The notes beneath the pieces were generated by a model. That model was not told where the DNA came from, did not search any database, and saw nothing but the letters and a program-made list of their open reading frames with translations. A stretch of DNA of 64,000 bases, taken from assembly GCF_901933205.1 (NCBI RefSeq), contig NC_044573.1, forward strand, positions 28,517,493-28,581,492, given 5' to 3'. Shown here in pieces: positions 24,481 through 37,232 of the stretch (position 1 is the stretch's first letter; each line of letters starts with the position of its first letter). The stretch is from Camarhynchus parvulus (taxonomy: Eukaryota > Chordata > Aves > Passeriformes > Thraupidae). Made by a program: the position numbers and the translations under genes.

Positions 24481-27400
24481 CGACAAGTCCTGCGCTATCA
24501 GTTTGGTCCACCACAGTGGACCCACATTTTGGGTTTGTAGTAAATCTGATGGCTGCTTTTTACCTCTACAAAACAAATTACTTGCTAGGTCTTTTGTATG
24601 TGCATACAATTTTGTATGTCATTAATTGTAATGTAGTTCTTTTGCTTTTACTGTGCTTAGTTGCAAACCCAAATCAGAGTAATTGACCCAAGAGTTTCTA
24701 GAACACAGAACTGGCATGTAGTAATTGTCTTCTCTTCAATTTTTAAGTATTTGTATGAAATCCTAGATCTACATCAAAACTTAATAGAAAATAATAGTCC
24801 CAAATGAGATCTGTGCAGCTCCACTGAATTTTAATGGAGCTAGCTTAAGGGAAAACTAGATTTTTATTATGATTATTACTCTGTCTTATCATTTTCTCTC
24901 AATAATATCGTGGTGATTTTAAAACATATTCAATACACCCTTATCTGGAATCCTACTGAGTACAACAAAAGCACAAGAGGGATAGGGACTCCATTTTACT
25001 GCAAAATTAAGCTCAGCAGAGCACATAAATCCACATAAAACTGCAGGCATGCATTTATATTGTGCTGCCTTCTTTGGGACTTGCCTACTCAAGTCCAGAT
25101 AGACTAAGGCAGCACTGTCAGCAAGGACAATGACAATGAGCTATGGAAATGTCCTATTCCCCACGAGCAGCTGGGAGAGCTTCTGGCTGCTATTATAAGC
25201 CAGAAAAAGTACAACTGCTATAAGATGGATTCTGCCATGGTATTTGGTTGACTCAGAAACTGCACAGAAAAATATGGTCAGGTTGAACACTTAAGTCATT
25301 TAGTTTGATTTTTTTTCTTCTGAAATGTGACAATGCCAGAGAAGCATTATCTACCTGGTACTCATCCAATATACAGCAAAGAGCCTTAAGAGAAAAGTGA
25401 AACAGCAACATGACAGTCATATTCCAGGAGAGTATTTGGGAACTCCATGTAAAAATTTCAATAAGCCTTATTTTATGCTATGTTTATGAAAGTGTGGAGT
25501 CAGACCTCACAAATGTGGGATGTGATAATTCTATTCTGATCTGAGTGCCTGTTCATGTGATGCTGGCATTAAACGATTCTAAGTTACGAAGCACCATCCA
25601 TTCACGTTCTGAATTTGTCCAGCCCCATCTGTGTCACTGCATGATTCATTACTTCTTCTGGACCAGAGCTTGGTAGAGAGACGTTTTCATGTAACAAATT
25701 CCATTTTCAAGCTATGGGGAACACGTTTGTAACAGCTGGGAGTATTTTTCTGTTGTCACAATTTTATATAGGTAATGAAACTGTAGGGGAAATAGGCCAC
25801 AGAAAGTCAGATCTAGCACAGTTCATAGGCAGTCTGACAAAACCATTGAGAAGAGTTTTATGTGAAAGTTTTTCTCAGTCATGTTCCACAGGACAGTGAC
25901 TGCATGTGAGAGAAACCTTAGTGAATGTAATCACTTGGATGTTTAGCACAATAAGAAAACATCCTCTTTTTCATTCTGGATGTGTATGCTGGTAGTGGAG
26001 TTACTAGGAGTGAAAACATCCAGAAGTTTAGGAACTTGTAGCACAACTTTCATACCGTGTTTTTAGGTTATCGATGAATAATGTTAAATCTAAGACTGTT
26101 TTGCAACTGATTCACAAATTAAAGATGGGAGTGTGGGCTAAATGCATCAGATGAAGTATTCATAATGCATAATTCAAGTATTGGATATGCAATATTCCTG
26201 TCAGTTTCAGAAGACTGGCCTTCATCTTTTTTTTTTTTTTGTCTGCTTTGCCTTTTCTTTTACATCACCTTGCTCTCATCACTAGATGTATAACAGCTTT
26301 GAGCTCTGAACAAATAATCGTCATCCCCACACTACATATCAATTACCTTTGGTCAAGAGATTGATTTGACATTTCATAGTATCCATACACTTAATTTATG
26401 ATTGCAAAGAAAATGCAACAGGATGCCTTGAAAATCCTCTAGTGAAATTTCTACATGAAAAATTAATTTATTTTTTTTTACTGAAACTTCTTCAGTGAGA
26501 AAAAAAATCATCATATTTTATGGGCACTGATGCATACAGTCTCCATATTCTTGGTGGGACTTTTCATATTCTACTCATAGCATAAAAAGAAATTATTGCA
26601 AAAACCCAGTTGACAGCTCCTTTGTGTTTAGATCACTATGAACCAGACTTGCCCAATTTTCAAACATGCCAGAAACAAACATGAATATCCTGTTGCTATT
26701 ATTATGCATTGGGAAAGCAGTGAAAAGATGGAAATCCGGGTCAGCAAGGCTTGTCCACATAGAAAAACAGTCCCTTGGGCTTCAAATGTAAGCATGTATC
26801 TCACCCATAATATCTTAAAGTGATTTTTCCAATAATTGCCTTAATTACGAAGATGAGAATAACAAAATCTGACCCAAATCTTCCTCCTAACAGACAAGTC
26901 TGTGGAAACTGTAGAAGCAATTCACTGCAAACAGATTTGGGAACAGTCTTCTGTTATGTTTCAGTTTGGTTTTTAATGGTAACAAATAGGCTTAAAGTCT
27001 AATGCCATTTTCAAAATATGCTAGTGTGCACTTTTACAGCTGTGGCTGTAATTCAAGGTATTATTTGAAAACTCGTATTGTAGTCACGCTTCACCATATC
27101 CTGATACAATATGAAATTTAGCTGGAAAATATTTCTGAGGTTAAAAGATCATTTTCCTAAAATCAATCACTTTCAAATTTGCCTTCTAATTTTCAAGAAC
27201 TTCTTCCCACAGTTAAATAGACATTTTTCAGTGCATAATTTACTTTGCCCTTCCCTCCATTCTCCACCCCCTCTCAGCACTCAAAAAAAAAAAAAAAAAA
27301 AAAAAGAAAGAAAGAATAGATGTTTGATATAAAGAATGTCCATCTGCAGCCAACAGAAAGAAAACTACTTTGATTTTTGTGCAAACTGATGACTCATGGT

Positions 27401-28950
27401 CCTCAGCAAAAGGGAAATTTTGTTCACAGCCTCTCACTGTTTTTTCTACCTCTCTTCATGCACTTGTGAGATTCTCTCCAGGCAACTAACCTGCATGCTT
27501 CCTGTCCATGTATTTTTTGGCTGGGGATGACTCTCCAAACAGCTCATTTTTTTTTCTTTTACCTGCAGTGAATCTAGTAATCATTCTTTCAGATTTTCTA
27601 TATTACAGTATTTTAACTTCTTGCACAAATAGGAAGAATTTGAATCAGAAATACAGAGATTCCAGCAATTATTATAATTGCTCTTTCTTTACTGTTTGTC
27701 TGTTTTATGATTGACATAGCAGGTGTGGTGTGGGCAATCATCATGTTGAAGCTGGGGGTCAGACCACCAAGTGTTTGGAGAGCTCTAGAGCACCAATCTT
27801 TAAGATCCCAAGATTAGGTGCAGTGACTGATGATCCAGGACCCCAGCAATGCCCAGGATTTTGGTAGCATCCCAGTTAGCAGAGTTCACATGCCCATCTC
27901 TTGACCCACAATGAGGTCGATTCACACAGCCCAGTGAAATACAAGCTGACCTCACCACATTTGATCTGTGATTCACTCATATGGGCTGCCTGAGCAGAGT
28001 TACCAAATGTGAGCCTCAGCAACCAGAAATCCCTATGAGAGTAGAACAGCCAGTTCTCTGAGACCCTGGAATCCACATCTTCAGAAAAGCCAGGAGCCCT
28101 CATCTGAAACATGGGCACTCATTACAGCAGGACCCTGCCATGTGTGCTCCTGGCTGGGCTCCTTAGCAGCTCTGCAATGGCAGCAGACAGCTGGGCAGTA
28201 TAATTGGCCCCAGGAGGAGGCTAATCCTCTCTGCTCAAACAGAGCACCATACCAATGCCATACTCAGAACAAAGAGGAAAAAGAGAAAAGGATTTTATCT
28301 GTTCTGACTCAGCAGCATCCTTTTATGCTCAGAAGGCAGCTTGTTGATGGAGATATACTGCTGAGTGATAGCTTCTCACTCCCTTGATTTTACCCATAAT
28401 CTATGAAGAATATGTAATTTTATGACATTAAAGAACAGTATTCTAATCCAAGGAAGGCACATTTTTCCACAGAGTGCTGTCTGACCTCGTGTGCTAAATA
28501 TTAGTAACTGAAGACACATCCAATACACCATATATGATTTTGGAGGTTTAATACTTTTCCCACCTATAATGCATATCAAATAATACTTCCAAATACAAAG
28601 GGAATGCAAATTCTCCCTCCAGGATAAATAGTATTGACTAAAGAAGACCACTTTCATGTCATTTCCTCCAATACATGGTTGGAAATCTATACCAGTTCAT
28701 TACAGATAGAAGAGTCACTTTCTTCTGAAGCATCACAGATGTGCAGCAGAGAGAAAGTACTGATCATGACAGACCCCTGGTGCCTAACATGGAGCAAAAC
28801 AAAATATGGGTTTAATTGTAAAAGCGTAGGAGCCAACAGATTTGGCATTTCTGTTGAGATGTATCAATTCTCACTCAACCTTTCATTTTCTGTGATTGTA
28901 AAAGGGATTTTTGCTATCAACTTCCATGGCAACAGAGCCAGGCTGCTGAT
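24481..28950. other. AT-rich non-coding DNA, no gene seen
   Basis: No gene was recognised. T-rich acceptor-like motifs occur (for example a T run leading into CTGCAG near 27569) but without credible exons. A 22-base A run with AAAG copies lies at 27284-27315. The interval 27720-28250 is more GC-balanced and shows open frames of about 80 codons that I cannot assign. Confidence 0.5.
27284..27315. repeat. Poly-A run followed by AAAG repeats
   Basis: About 22 A residues are followed by three GAAA units. It could be the tail of a retrocopy in the plus direction, but the upstream 300 bases show no recognisable transcript or LINE, so it is called low-complexity sequence. Confidence 0.8.
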
Positions 28951-28954
28951 GTCT

Positions 28955-29012
28955 TTTGACTTAGTTTTCCAGTCAATAAAATGGAAAGGCCTGCACCTCT
29001 TTCATGGGCATA
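28955..29012 (+). repeat. Possible MIR-type SINE relic, sense
   Basis: The order 'gacttagttttccagtc', 'aataaaatggaaagg' and 'tctttcatggg' resembles the MIR stretch 'cctcagtttcctcatct', 'gtaaaatggggat', 'cctcataggg'. Only about 55 bases fit and the flanks do not extend the match. It lies inside the 163-codon plus frame at 28634-29125, which argues against that frame being a gene. Confidence 0.3.
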
Positions 29013-30599
29013 CAAACACACTAATGCTAGCCCTGCATGCTGAGATCCATGCATTTGATTCCAGAGTGTTACTGAAACTGATTGATGCAGCTCATTACTG
29101 GGCTGTAGGCCAGAGCAGCTCTTAAGTCCCTTCCAGTGCAGCAAATTTTGACTGTATAATAAAGACAGCCATGCCTCTATGCAGATCCATCATAAATACA
29201 AGACATCTGTGATCACAAAAGAGTAAGTTCATGGAGTGAAGCAGAAGGAGAGGTGAAGTGGAGGGACTGGATCCTTGTTGGTGGAGATGAGCCCTCTCAG
29301 TAGTGGTGCACATGTGCTTGTCCCATGTGAGGCCACCTCTCTGCGTTTCTTTCCTTGCTGCTGCAATCTGTCCCTGAAACATCTAAGCAGAAAGATGCCT
29401 CCATAACTGTGCATGGGGGTGCACGCTCTCCCATGGGCTGGTTACAAAAGGACTTGTGGAGAGCACAAATACTCAGATCACATTGTAGTACAAATTCTCC
29501 ATCTGTGTTTCAGCTAATGATAATTTCTTCATTTTTGGGGTTATTTACATATTCAACTCAGTTGAAAGAAAAAAATAAACCACAAATCCTTTCAAAATTT
29601 ACATTCTCTTGAAAGAAACAAGGACAAGATAAAACTCATATTCAAAGATTTCAGCAGGAAATTCATATGGGGTTAAAAAGTGTGTTGGTTCACCCTGTCT
29701 CATTTTCCAAAACATTTTTATTACTGCATTACTTTTCCCAATTTCTATATCTTCACTCTTGCATAATGTAGTTTAAAGAGTGGAATCTAGTTTATTTCAG
29801 CCCTAGGGCCCCACCCTGCCATGTTGCATTACATCAGGTTTTATAATCATCATATATTTATATTTCTCACCCTAATCTTACACAAACTGTTCTCTCTTCC
29901 TATTTACATTTTAATATACACTTCAACTTCTGCAAGTCTATTTCAGCTTGGCTTATGAAGGATTTCCAAATATTGCTGCTGTGCCACAGATAATTCAGAG
30001 ACACAGGTATGCAACTGTGATAACTGTGACCTTGTTCTGGAGCTGACAGAATATGGAAATCTGACCCTCATGTGTGCTGCCATGGAGGGGCTCTTTGATG
30101 TTGGACCTTCAGCAGTTCTCAGCACGAGGAATAATTGAGTTTTCCTACCCCTTTAAGACCCAGCTCAGCTATAAAAAATGTGCCATCTGCTGAAAGGTTG
30201 TGTTCTAACATCCATGAGGACTGCTTTTTCCATTCAGGCTATTCCTTCTTCTGTCTCAGGGAACTATCTTGATCAGCCAGACATGGTACCATGGGGTGGC
30301 TTGTATCCATACTGCCAGCTTCTGGAGAAACTTAGGCTTGCTTTTACCATCCATATATTTGCAGACACTTTGCAGGTACCCTTGGGACAATCACATGTGT
30401 GATTTATCAATCCAAGGTGCCTGAAACACCATAGCACAACAAATGTTTGGGATTTTATGCCATGATGTCAAGCATGTTTGAGATGTAACATGGCATGAGA
30501 ACAGCATGGAAACTCAAGGATACGAGTCCTAGAGAGGTAATGCTGAAAGACTCTGCAGTAGAAAGCCCCAAGTCTGGCATGGAGGTGCCCAATCTGCTG
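29013..30599. other. Non-coding DNA, no gene seen
   Basis: Open frames are at most 86 codons and unrecognised. Sequence between about 30540 and 30600 directly precedes a CR1 tail and may include a few more decayed CR1 bases. No other repeat can be named. Confidence 0.5.
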
Positions 30600-30964
30600 T
30601 CCAGCAAAGGATCACAAAGGGGATAAGGGACTCGAGCACCTCTCCTGTGAGGAGAGGCTGAGAGAAAAGGCCCTGCTCTGCATGGACAACAGAAGGTTCA
30701 GGAGGGCAATAGGCACAAATCGAAACTCAGGATGCCCCTTCTGAGCATCAGGAAACACACTCTCAAGGTGAGGGTGATAAAGCACTGGTACAAGTTGCCC
30801 ATGGAGATGGTGGAGTTGCACTCCTTAGAGATATTCAAAAGCCATCTGGACACACTGCAGGGCAACCTGCATGAGGTGGCTCTGCTTGAGCAGGGATGTT
30901 GAGCAAGATGACCTCCAGAGGTCCTTTCCATCCTCAACCACTCTGTGGTTCTGTGATTCTATGA
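30600..30964 (+). mobile_element. CR1 LINE 3' end, sense, complete terminus
   Basis: The sense-strand CR1 order is well preserved. 'ctcgagcacctctcctgtga' and 'ggagaggctgag' give the ORF2 C-terminus, followed by the 3' UTR blocks 'gataaagcactggtacaag', 'ttgcccatggagatggtgga' and 'gacctccagaggtcctttcc'. The terminus is 'tctgtggttctgtgattcta' then 'tga' at 30964, the imperfect octamer repeats of avian CR1. About 365 bp are kept, with normal 5' truncation. Confidence 0.92.
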
Positions 30965-31904
30965 AAGTTTTACTTGATTGAATTGCCTGAAAACACAAGA
31001 AATTGCGTTCTTATATGCAAAATAAATTAGGTTTCTGGATACCGTAGTAGAAATAATGACGTTTATCAAAGACAAACCAATTTAAAAGGTTTCAAGTATA
31101 AAACTCAGGACAGAAGGCAGATATTTTACGCTAAAAATTGAATGTGACAGAGAATATACAAGTTAGCAAGTTTTCAGTGGAATTCACAAGTCTGGCCAAA
31201 GCTCCTATTTTTCAGCTGTGGGCCCAGCATGCCTGGCTAAAATTAGGACCGATTTTTCTTCACCTCTGAAATAACATGGCATATGTCATTAAAGTAAAAA
31301 TTGAAAGTCTTATTAGAGAAGAGTAATGACTACACACTTGCAGCAAAAATTTATTTTAAATCATGGCATGAACTACTACTTTGGTTTTGTAAAAAATTGG
31401 AACTCATTGATACAAAGCTGGTAATCAATTTAGTCTTTTGCAAGGGAAAGAAAATAACAGAATGAAGGAAATGCAAATAATGAAGCACAACCACTTAGCA
31501 CTGATTTTGCTGGTAAGACTTTTCTCTGTGATGCTCCATACTTGTCCGCACTCTCTTTAGGCATCAAACATAAGAAGTACAAAGCATTTTTTAAATGCTT
31601 AAAGTACACTTTTTTCTATCTTTCTATGCAGATGCAAAGTTTTCTGGCAATTGCTACCCACAGCTCGAAGGAATCATGTCAAAACCCTCCTCCACATTTG
31701 GAGATATTTCAGATGCTTTTACTGAAACCAGCACATTTCCTTTAAAGCTGCTGTGGCCTTTAATTGAGATATGTCCTTTATGTACTTCAGGGTTTTTTAA
31801 GATGACACGAAGGCCAGAACCTCAGATCACTGCATGAGAAACTTCCCAGCTTTTCCTGACATAGTTTTGTAGCTATCACTTTCTCTCAGTATGTACAGCA
31901 GTAT

Positions 31905-32010
31905 ATATCCATCTATTTATTCATTCATTGATTCATATCATTCTTTTAGCTATCCATCTATCCATACATTCATTCACATACACACCTACTATGTTCCTCC
32001 ATTTATTCAT
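31905..32010. repeat. Degenerate ATCC/ATTC tetranucleotide tract
   Basis: Interrupted ATCC, ATTC and ATTT units alternate over about 100 bases. It is an old, decayed microsatellite. Confidence 0.7.
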
Positions 32011-32639
32011 GTAAGAAGGCATTCACCATAAGAATCCAAAGTGCCTTCCCATGCTAAAAGTTCTTACAGTATTTCCTCTCTTATTTCACTGCCATAGAAA
32101 TCTTGATTAGTAGGTCAGTTTGACTGAGGTCTATGTATTAAAATTTCATGCATTAACTAGTACCAGCCCCAATACTGTGCAGTGTGAGAATCAGCTTCAG
32201 GCTGATTTCTCCTCTCTGTTTCCATTGGGAAACCTGATGTTAAAAACTTTCCTAGTATTTCCTAATATTGATTTGCTAAGTGAGGTGCCATAGGGCTAGT
32301 AGAGAGCTGTTGGTGGCAAAAAGGATGGAAGGTAAGACTTAGGACACAGAGCGAAGCAGCATGCAGATCTCTGCTTGAGGACAGCTAGTTAGGATTCAAG
32401 GGCAATCACTGTTGGAAAGGGTAGTACTGTTGATGGGCATCTGGCTAACATCAAAAATGCTGTGGAAAAGAAGCCTCTTCTGGTGAAGCACTCTTTTAGA
32501 GCATGATGATCACCAGATCAGTACAAAGCTAACAAATCCTGACATAGGATCTAAAGCACTGCAGTGAACACTCCTGGATGCAGTATTTAAACCTAAAAGC
32601 AGCTAAAATATTGATGCTGCTCCAGAAACACATTTGTGT

Positions 32640-32830
32640 GAAGGTAATGAAGAATAATTTCCTGTAAATTGAATCAATCTGTTCTTAGATCAAATCTAAA
32701 CAATATAATTCCCACAACTACAAATAATCAATCTCTGTTGTACTGTCCATTGTCTAATTAGCAGCTTTGCCAGCCCTTTGCTATCAATTTCCTTCAACAC
32801 ATTTAAAGTTGTATACATACATTCATAAAC
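32640..32830. promoter_or_regulatory. Possible conserved non-coding element
   Basis: The stretch contains CCATTGT (SOX-like), TCTAATTAGC (homeodomain core), several ATCAAT/TCAATC sites and CAAATACATG. It lacks any repeat signature. This texture is typical of vertebrate developmental enhancers, but motif content alone is weak evidence. No alignment was available. Confidence 0.2.
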
Positions 32831-33839
32831 CCCTGTTTTCAATCAAATACATGTGGTGAGAGGGAAGGTATTTAAAATGCAAAATCAAATTTGCTTCATA
32901 TTTTCTGCAGAAATTACATAAAATTTATATTTAAATCTATATTCAGTCATAAGTCATCCCTGTGATACAACACAGCGAACTGTACCATCACAGCTGAATG
33001 CCCATAGCACTGGAAAGAATTTGAAATTCAAATCCTAATCTGAAATCCAAATCTAGATGCACATGTGTAGCTTGCATGTCTCATCTTCTTACTGCCCAAG
33101 GAGCAAGAATAAGTCCACTTATAATAAGATAAACAAGGATTGTGGTCCAACACAAAATTCTTTTTCTCTATCTTTGTGTATTTAGTATGCCCATCATTAT
33201 GTTCTACTACACTTTTCATAGCTCATCTACTTATTACTTCTCATGGACATCAATCCATAATCTCCTTTTAAGTCCCCTTCTTTACTACTGCCTCTCCCTC
33301 AGGCCCATCTGCTTGCACAGACGTCTTTACATCAGCATGATTGTGGGGTGAAACACATTTCTCCTGACCACTGTTCAAGAATGAAGAGTCACCAAAGTAT
33401 TTGGCTAAATTTTTGTATTTCTTGAAGATGTAGGAAAGCCTGGGAGGGAAGATAATTGTCCAAGAGGGAAAAGGCATTTTCTGGACAGTAATGTTGTCAA
33501 TGATAAAAATGTACAAGGGAAGAAATCAACAGTCAGTAAGTGTGCAATAGAATACAGGCACAAAAGATGCTTACTCTATTGCCCGAGATGGTTATTGAAA
33601 TGACCTTAAGTTTATGCTTATCAAAGGAGGAGCAGTATGCCAAGCTGGCACCTACTGAGGCAGTTTCAAAAAATGTCTGCTGAGAAAATAGTCACACATT
33701 CTTCCATGGAAGGATTTTTTTGTAGTGGTTCCAATATTTCTCATTTCTCAGATGGGACAAATTTTTCAGTAGCATAGCCTCTTTTGGAAGATTGGGGCTC
33801 ATTTCCTCACTTATATAAACTTGTGTGTTGTGTACTCAG

Positions 33840-34205
33840 AAAGGACCATTGTGATCATCTAGTTTGAAAATTTCCACACAGAGTCCATGGTATTTTTGTT
33901 CCTAGAAACTGGACAAAGGGTGTTCAGAATGAAAGTTTTCCCTGAAAGACTCTTGGCAACGGCAAATCTATCACCACCTCCATGGAAATTCTTCCAATGT
34001 TTAATTAACCTCAGTGTTCAAAAATGTGTTTTATTTCAAGCTTGAATTTGTCTGACTTCCAACAAATTGGATTTCATTATATCTCTGTCTGGAAGACTGC
34101 AAATCTTCTCATTATCATAGCTTTCCCTGTCTAAGGACTTCAGTAAAATAATAAGATAATCCTTCAATCTTCTCTTTGATAAACTGAATAGATAAATTCT
34201 TGGTG
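33840..34205 (-). mobile_element. Ancient CR1 LINE 3' end, antisense
   Basis: The plus strand reads 'aaggaccattgtgatcatct' then 'agtttga', the antisense start of the old amniote CR1 3' end. It later reads 'ctccatggaaattcttccaa' and 'cttcaatcttctctttgata' then 'aactgaatag', all in the expected order. This subfamily is much older than the 'ggttggaagggacc' avian copies and is shared in type with turtles and crocodiles. There are many substitutions and no coding capacity. Confidence 0.65.
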
Positions 34206-37200
34206 TTCACATGAGAAGAGTTTTTTCAGTTCTGCTTTTTTTTTTTTCTTTTTTTAAGCTGCTCTTCAAATGTAAGTTGTGTAGCTAAAAATGATTTCAA
34301 AGGGGCTAGCAAACACGTGGTAATCTCTTTGTAACAAGTAGTAAATTTTACACAGGGCACATGGAAAATTTCAGGAGTCCTGCTCAGTCATTCCTGGATG
34401 CGGTGGCCTCCTCATGTTAAGTTCAAGTGCTGTATCAGAAGCTGTAGGTAGGAGCCATGGTTGAGGAGAGAAGCCTCCAGCTGACAGATGTTAGTTGTGG
34501 TAGGATTTGCTTGCCTAAACAGGGAGGCGCAGTCCTGTTCAGATTGTGAGGAAATATCCCAAATGGCCACAGCTGCTCTTCTGAAAGGCTTGGGTTTCTC
34601 TTATGTCCTGTGTCACATCCACCAGGCAGAAGAATTCAGTTCCTTAGGACACTTAAAATGGTACCTCTTTATATTTATTTTTTTAATAATTGAATCTCAC
34701 CCTCTGTGTCATTCAGGAGAATTATGGAATTTAAGAGCATCCTCAGAATGTTGCCATTATGCAGGTCCTATATCAGCAGTGAATTTTACCAGGAAGATAT
34801 CCCAGAATAACCAGCCAGAAGGAGGGGAGTCACATCTCTAAGTTTTCTTACTAGTAAAGATGTGGCTTGATGATAATCTGTATAATCTATTGCATTTTCA
34901 TCTCTGCTGTTGAAAGAATTTTAATCCCCCTAAAGTGTGCCCTGTCTATTTCATACATTTTATTTTGTTTTTTTTTCTAGGTGCTGTATAGTACTAAATA
35001 AAATTCCCAGGAGAAATCCAGCAAATTCTTTTTATCAGTGAAGTTGTTGTAATTAACCAGACTTGTAATCTTGCCAAAAAAGATTAAAGGTTTATTTGAC
35101 AAGGCCTACTTTCCACAAAATTTAGTTGCCTGATATTATTTACATTTTTACTTTCTAATGTTTGATTAATGAAATCCCAGATTAATTGTTCCATCAAAGA
35201 ATTAGCCTAAATGGCCTGCTGTTCACTGGTCTGTTTCATTTTTCTCTTTTAACATATATAAATTGTGTAAATGGCAGGCCTGCAGCAATACAGATTGTAA
35301 TTTAGATTTTTTTTTAAGAGATATTAGATATTAACATAAGCCATTTACAAAAATCCATAGCTTATTTACTACTCTTGCAGAAATTAGCCTGTTGGTTTTA
35401 AAATGTTTTTTTTCAACATATACTGTTCAATACTGCCCTTTCCGGTAGAGGATGAACCTTATTGCCTATCTCCATTATTGCATGAGCAATAATTTCTCTG
35501 CCTCCATCTAAATCTTTCTAGGCAAGAGCAAAAATCAGCACCGAGAAAAACAGATTATGCATGTAAATGGATGTAATGGATGGATGTAATTCTGAAGCTT
35601 CCCAGTGGAAGCCAGGAAGCATATTTGGGGTTTTCTCTATTGTCTTTTAAGCTATCACTGCTTGTGAAAACACTTTCACAAAAGTACCAGTATCATGAGC
35701 ATGCACTGCAGGCCAATGTGGTGTGTTCTCTTATGCCTAAGGCACAGCACTAGGAATTTAAACTTTTGGATTCCATTCATATCTCCCTGACTGGCATGAA
35801 AAATTGTCATTGCCTCAGATAATTGTAACACCTTGTGCTCATTTTCTCTCTCATCTGTTTTTTTTTCCAATTGTGCATTCATACTGTAAACTCTCTGGGG
35901 CAAAGGTTGTGCTGGGTAGTCAGTTATACCTACTGGGCTCCTATTAAAATTATGGGTTTAATGTGTTACCTCCACACAAATAACTGATAATACCAATGAC
36001 TGATAGGACAGGCTGCTGATGGTATAACTCAGATGACCTCCCTTACATCCTTACAGCTTTCATCTCATCAGAAAGCTCTCAAAACACCACAGCCAGTTTG
36101 TTACAGAAAACATGCATCTCAGCTGCTTATTTGAAATTTTAATTAGAATGCAAAACAGATGTGATCCTTGCTACCTGCTATTTATTGGCTCTGGGCAATG
36201 ATTTTTGTCCTCCAACAGCAACCTAAATACAAACTGTTTTTAAAGCCCAACCATGTCTGTAATTTATCTTTGGGTTTTTTTCCTTTCTCTCTCTTGTGCC
36301 ATCTCATGTATAGCTTTTTTTTCTTTCCTTTTTTCTTGTGTAAGTGTATTTGTGTATAAAATATAGATATAATAAATAAAAACAGTGCATACACATTTGA
36401 GTTAACAACTCAAGCTACCACAAATCCTTCTTCCCCAACATTCCAGCTGTACTCTTCCCTCATCTCTATCTTGCCAATAAGTGCTGGAACCTGCACTTCA
36501 CCCAGGATATATTTAAGGAGCCTCTGCACCCAAACACATGACTCAGCAATTTCTTTATTTATTAAGGTCTGTGTAGGTAGCAAAACTGTTGCAGATATGT
36601 GTATGAGATGAGTATGAAGACCCAGTTTGGAGATGACAGGAGAGACACTGTACAGCCACAGACTGATTCCTCAGAACATGCTCTGTGGGCTGCAAATGGA
36701 ACTTTAGACCTTATACCCTTTAATAGAAGTTGGACTCATCAAGTTAGGATGAGCTCTTCAGGAGGTAGGACTAACCTCCTCCCTTGTCTTCAAACACTTT
36801 TCTTCTCTGTCTTCTCTCTTCCAACCCTTTGGGTTCAGCAGTATTTGCTTCAACTCACTACTTTGATGGACCCAGCAGGCCACAGGCAAAGGTGATGCTT
36901 AAAGTATAGAGGATGTGAGCAGCAGACTAGGAGGTGTTATGAGTCTAAGAACTGATCTGTACAACCTCATTCATTTTCAAGGGCTATTGGCATCAGTGAG
37001 ATCACTAGCATGGTCCAAATATTCACCAATGTTAGGGCTGCTAGGCCAGAAGAGAGACATCATTCTGCCCTCTTATTTGTCGCCAAAATTTCTAAAATTT
37101 CTCTGATCTAAACTAGTCCCACTCTGTAAAAATATTTGTCCCGATAAATAAAAATGTCAGGTTTTATATTCCTATAGTATCAAACTCACCCGGTCACTTC

Positions 37201-37232
37201 TGTGGTTTGACCCAGTTATTGATTTTTAAGAC
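34206..37232. other. AT-rich non-coding DNA, no gene seen
   Basis: A T-rich run lies near 34238-34257. Open frames up to 117 codons (34488-34841) are unrecognised. The interval 35030-35420 is a smooth AT-rich block with several ATTA/TAAT cores, listed separately. GGATGTAAT repeats occur near 35560-35590. A small TTGAGTT/AACTCAA hairpin is present near 36397-36413. Confidence 0.5.
35030..35420. promoter_or_regulatory. Possible conserved non-coding element
   Basis: About 390 AT-rich bases are free of repeat signatures, with many ATTA/TAAT cores (AATTAACC, TTGATTAATG, AGATTAATTG) and AAATTAGC/AATTAGCC sites at both ends. It is directly preceded, at 34958-34980, by a T-rich acceptor-like TTTTTTTTCTAG. 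The composition resembles homeodomain-rich enhancers. Ordinary AT-rich intron sequence is the alternative. Confidence 0.2.

Larger units (their letters stand above)
30965..33839. other. AT-rich non-coding DNA with a tetranucleotide-like tract
   Basis: No gene was seen. A degenerate ATCC/ATTC tract spans about 31905-32010. The interval 32640-32830 is dense in TAAT- and ATCAAT-type motifs and is noted as a possible conserved element. An acceptor-like TTTCTATGCAG lies at about 31622-31632 within a 67-codon frame, without a convincing donor. Confidence 0.5.

Noticed and set aside
27284..27305. Long A run as the tail of a processed pseudogene
   Set aside because: The upstream sequence shows no transcript-like or coding similarity.
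28634..29125. 163-codon plus-strand open frame
   Set aside because: No domain recognised, and part of it overlaps a possible MIR relic.
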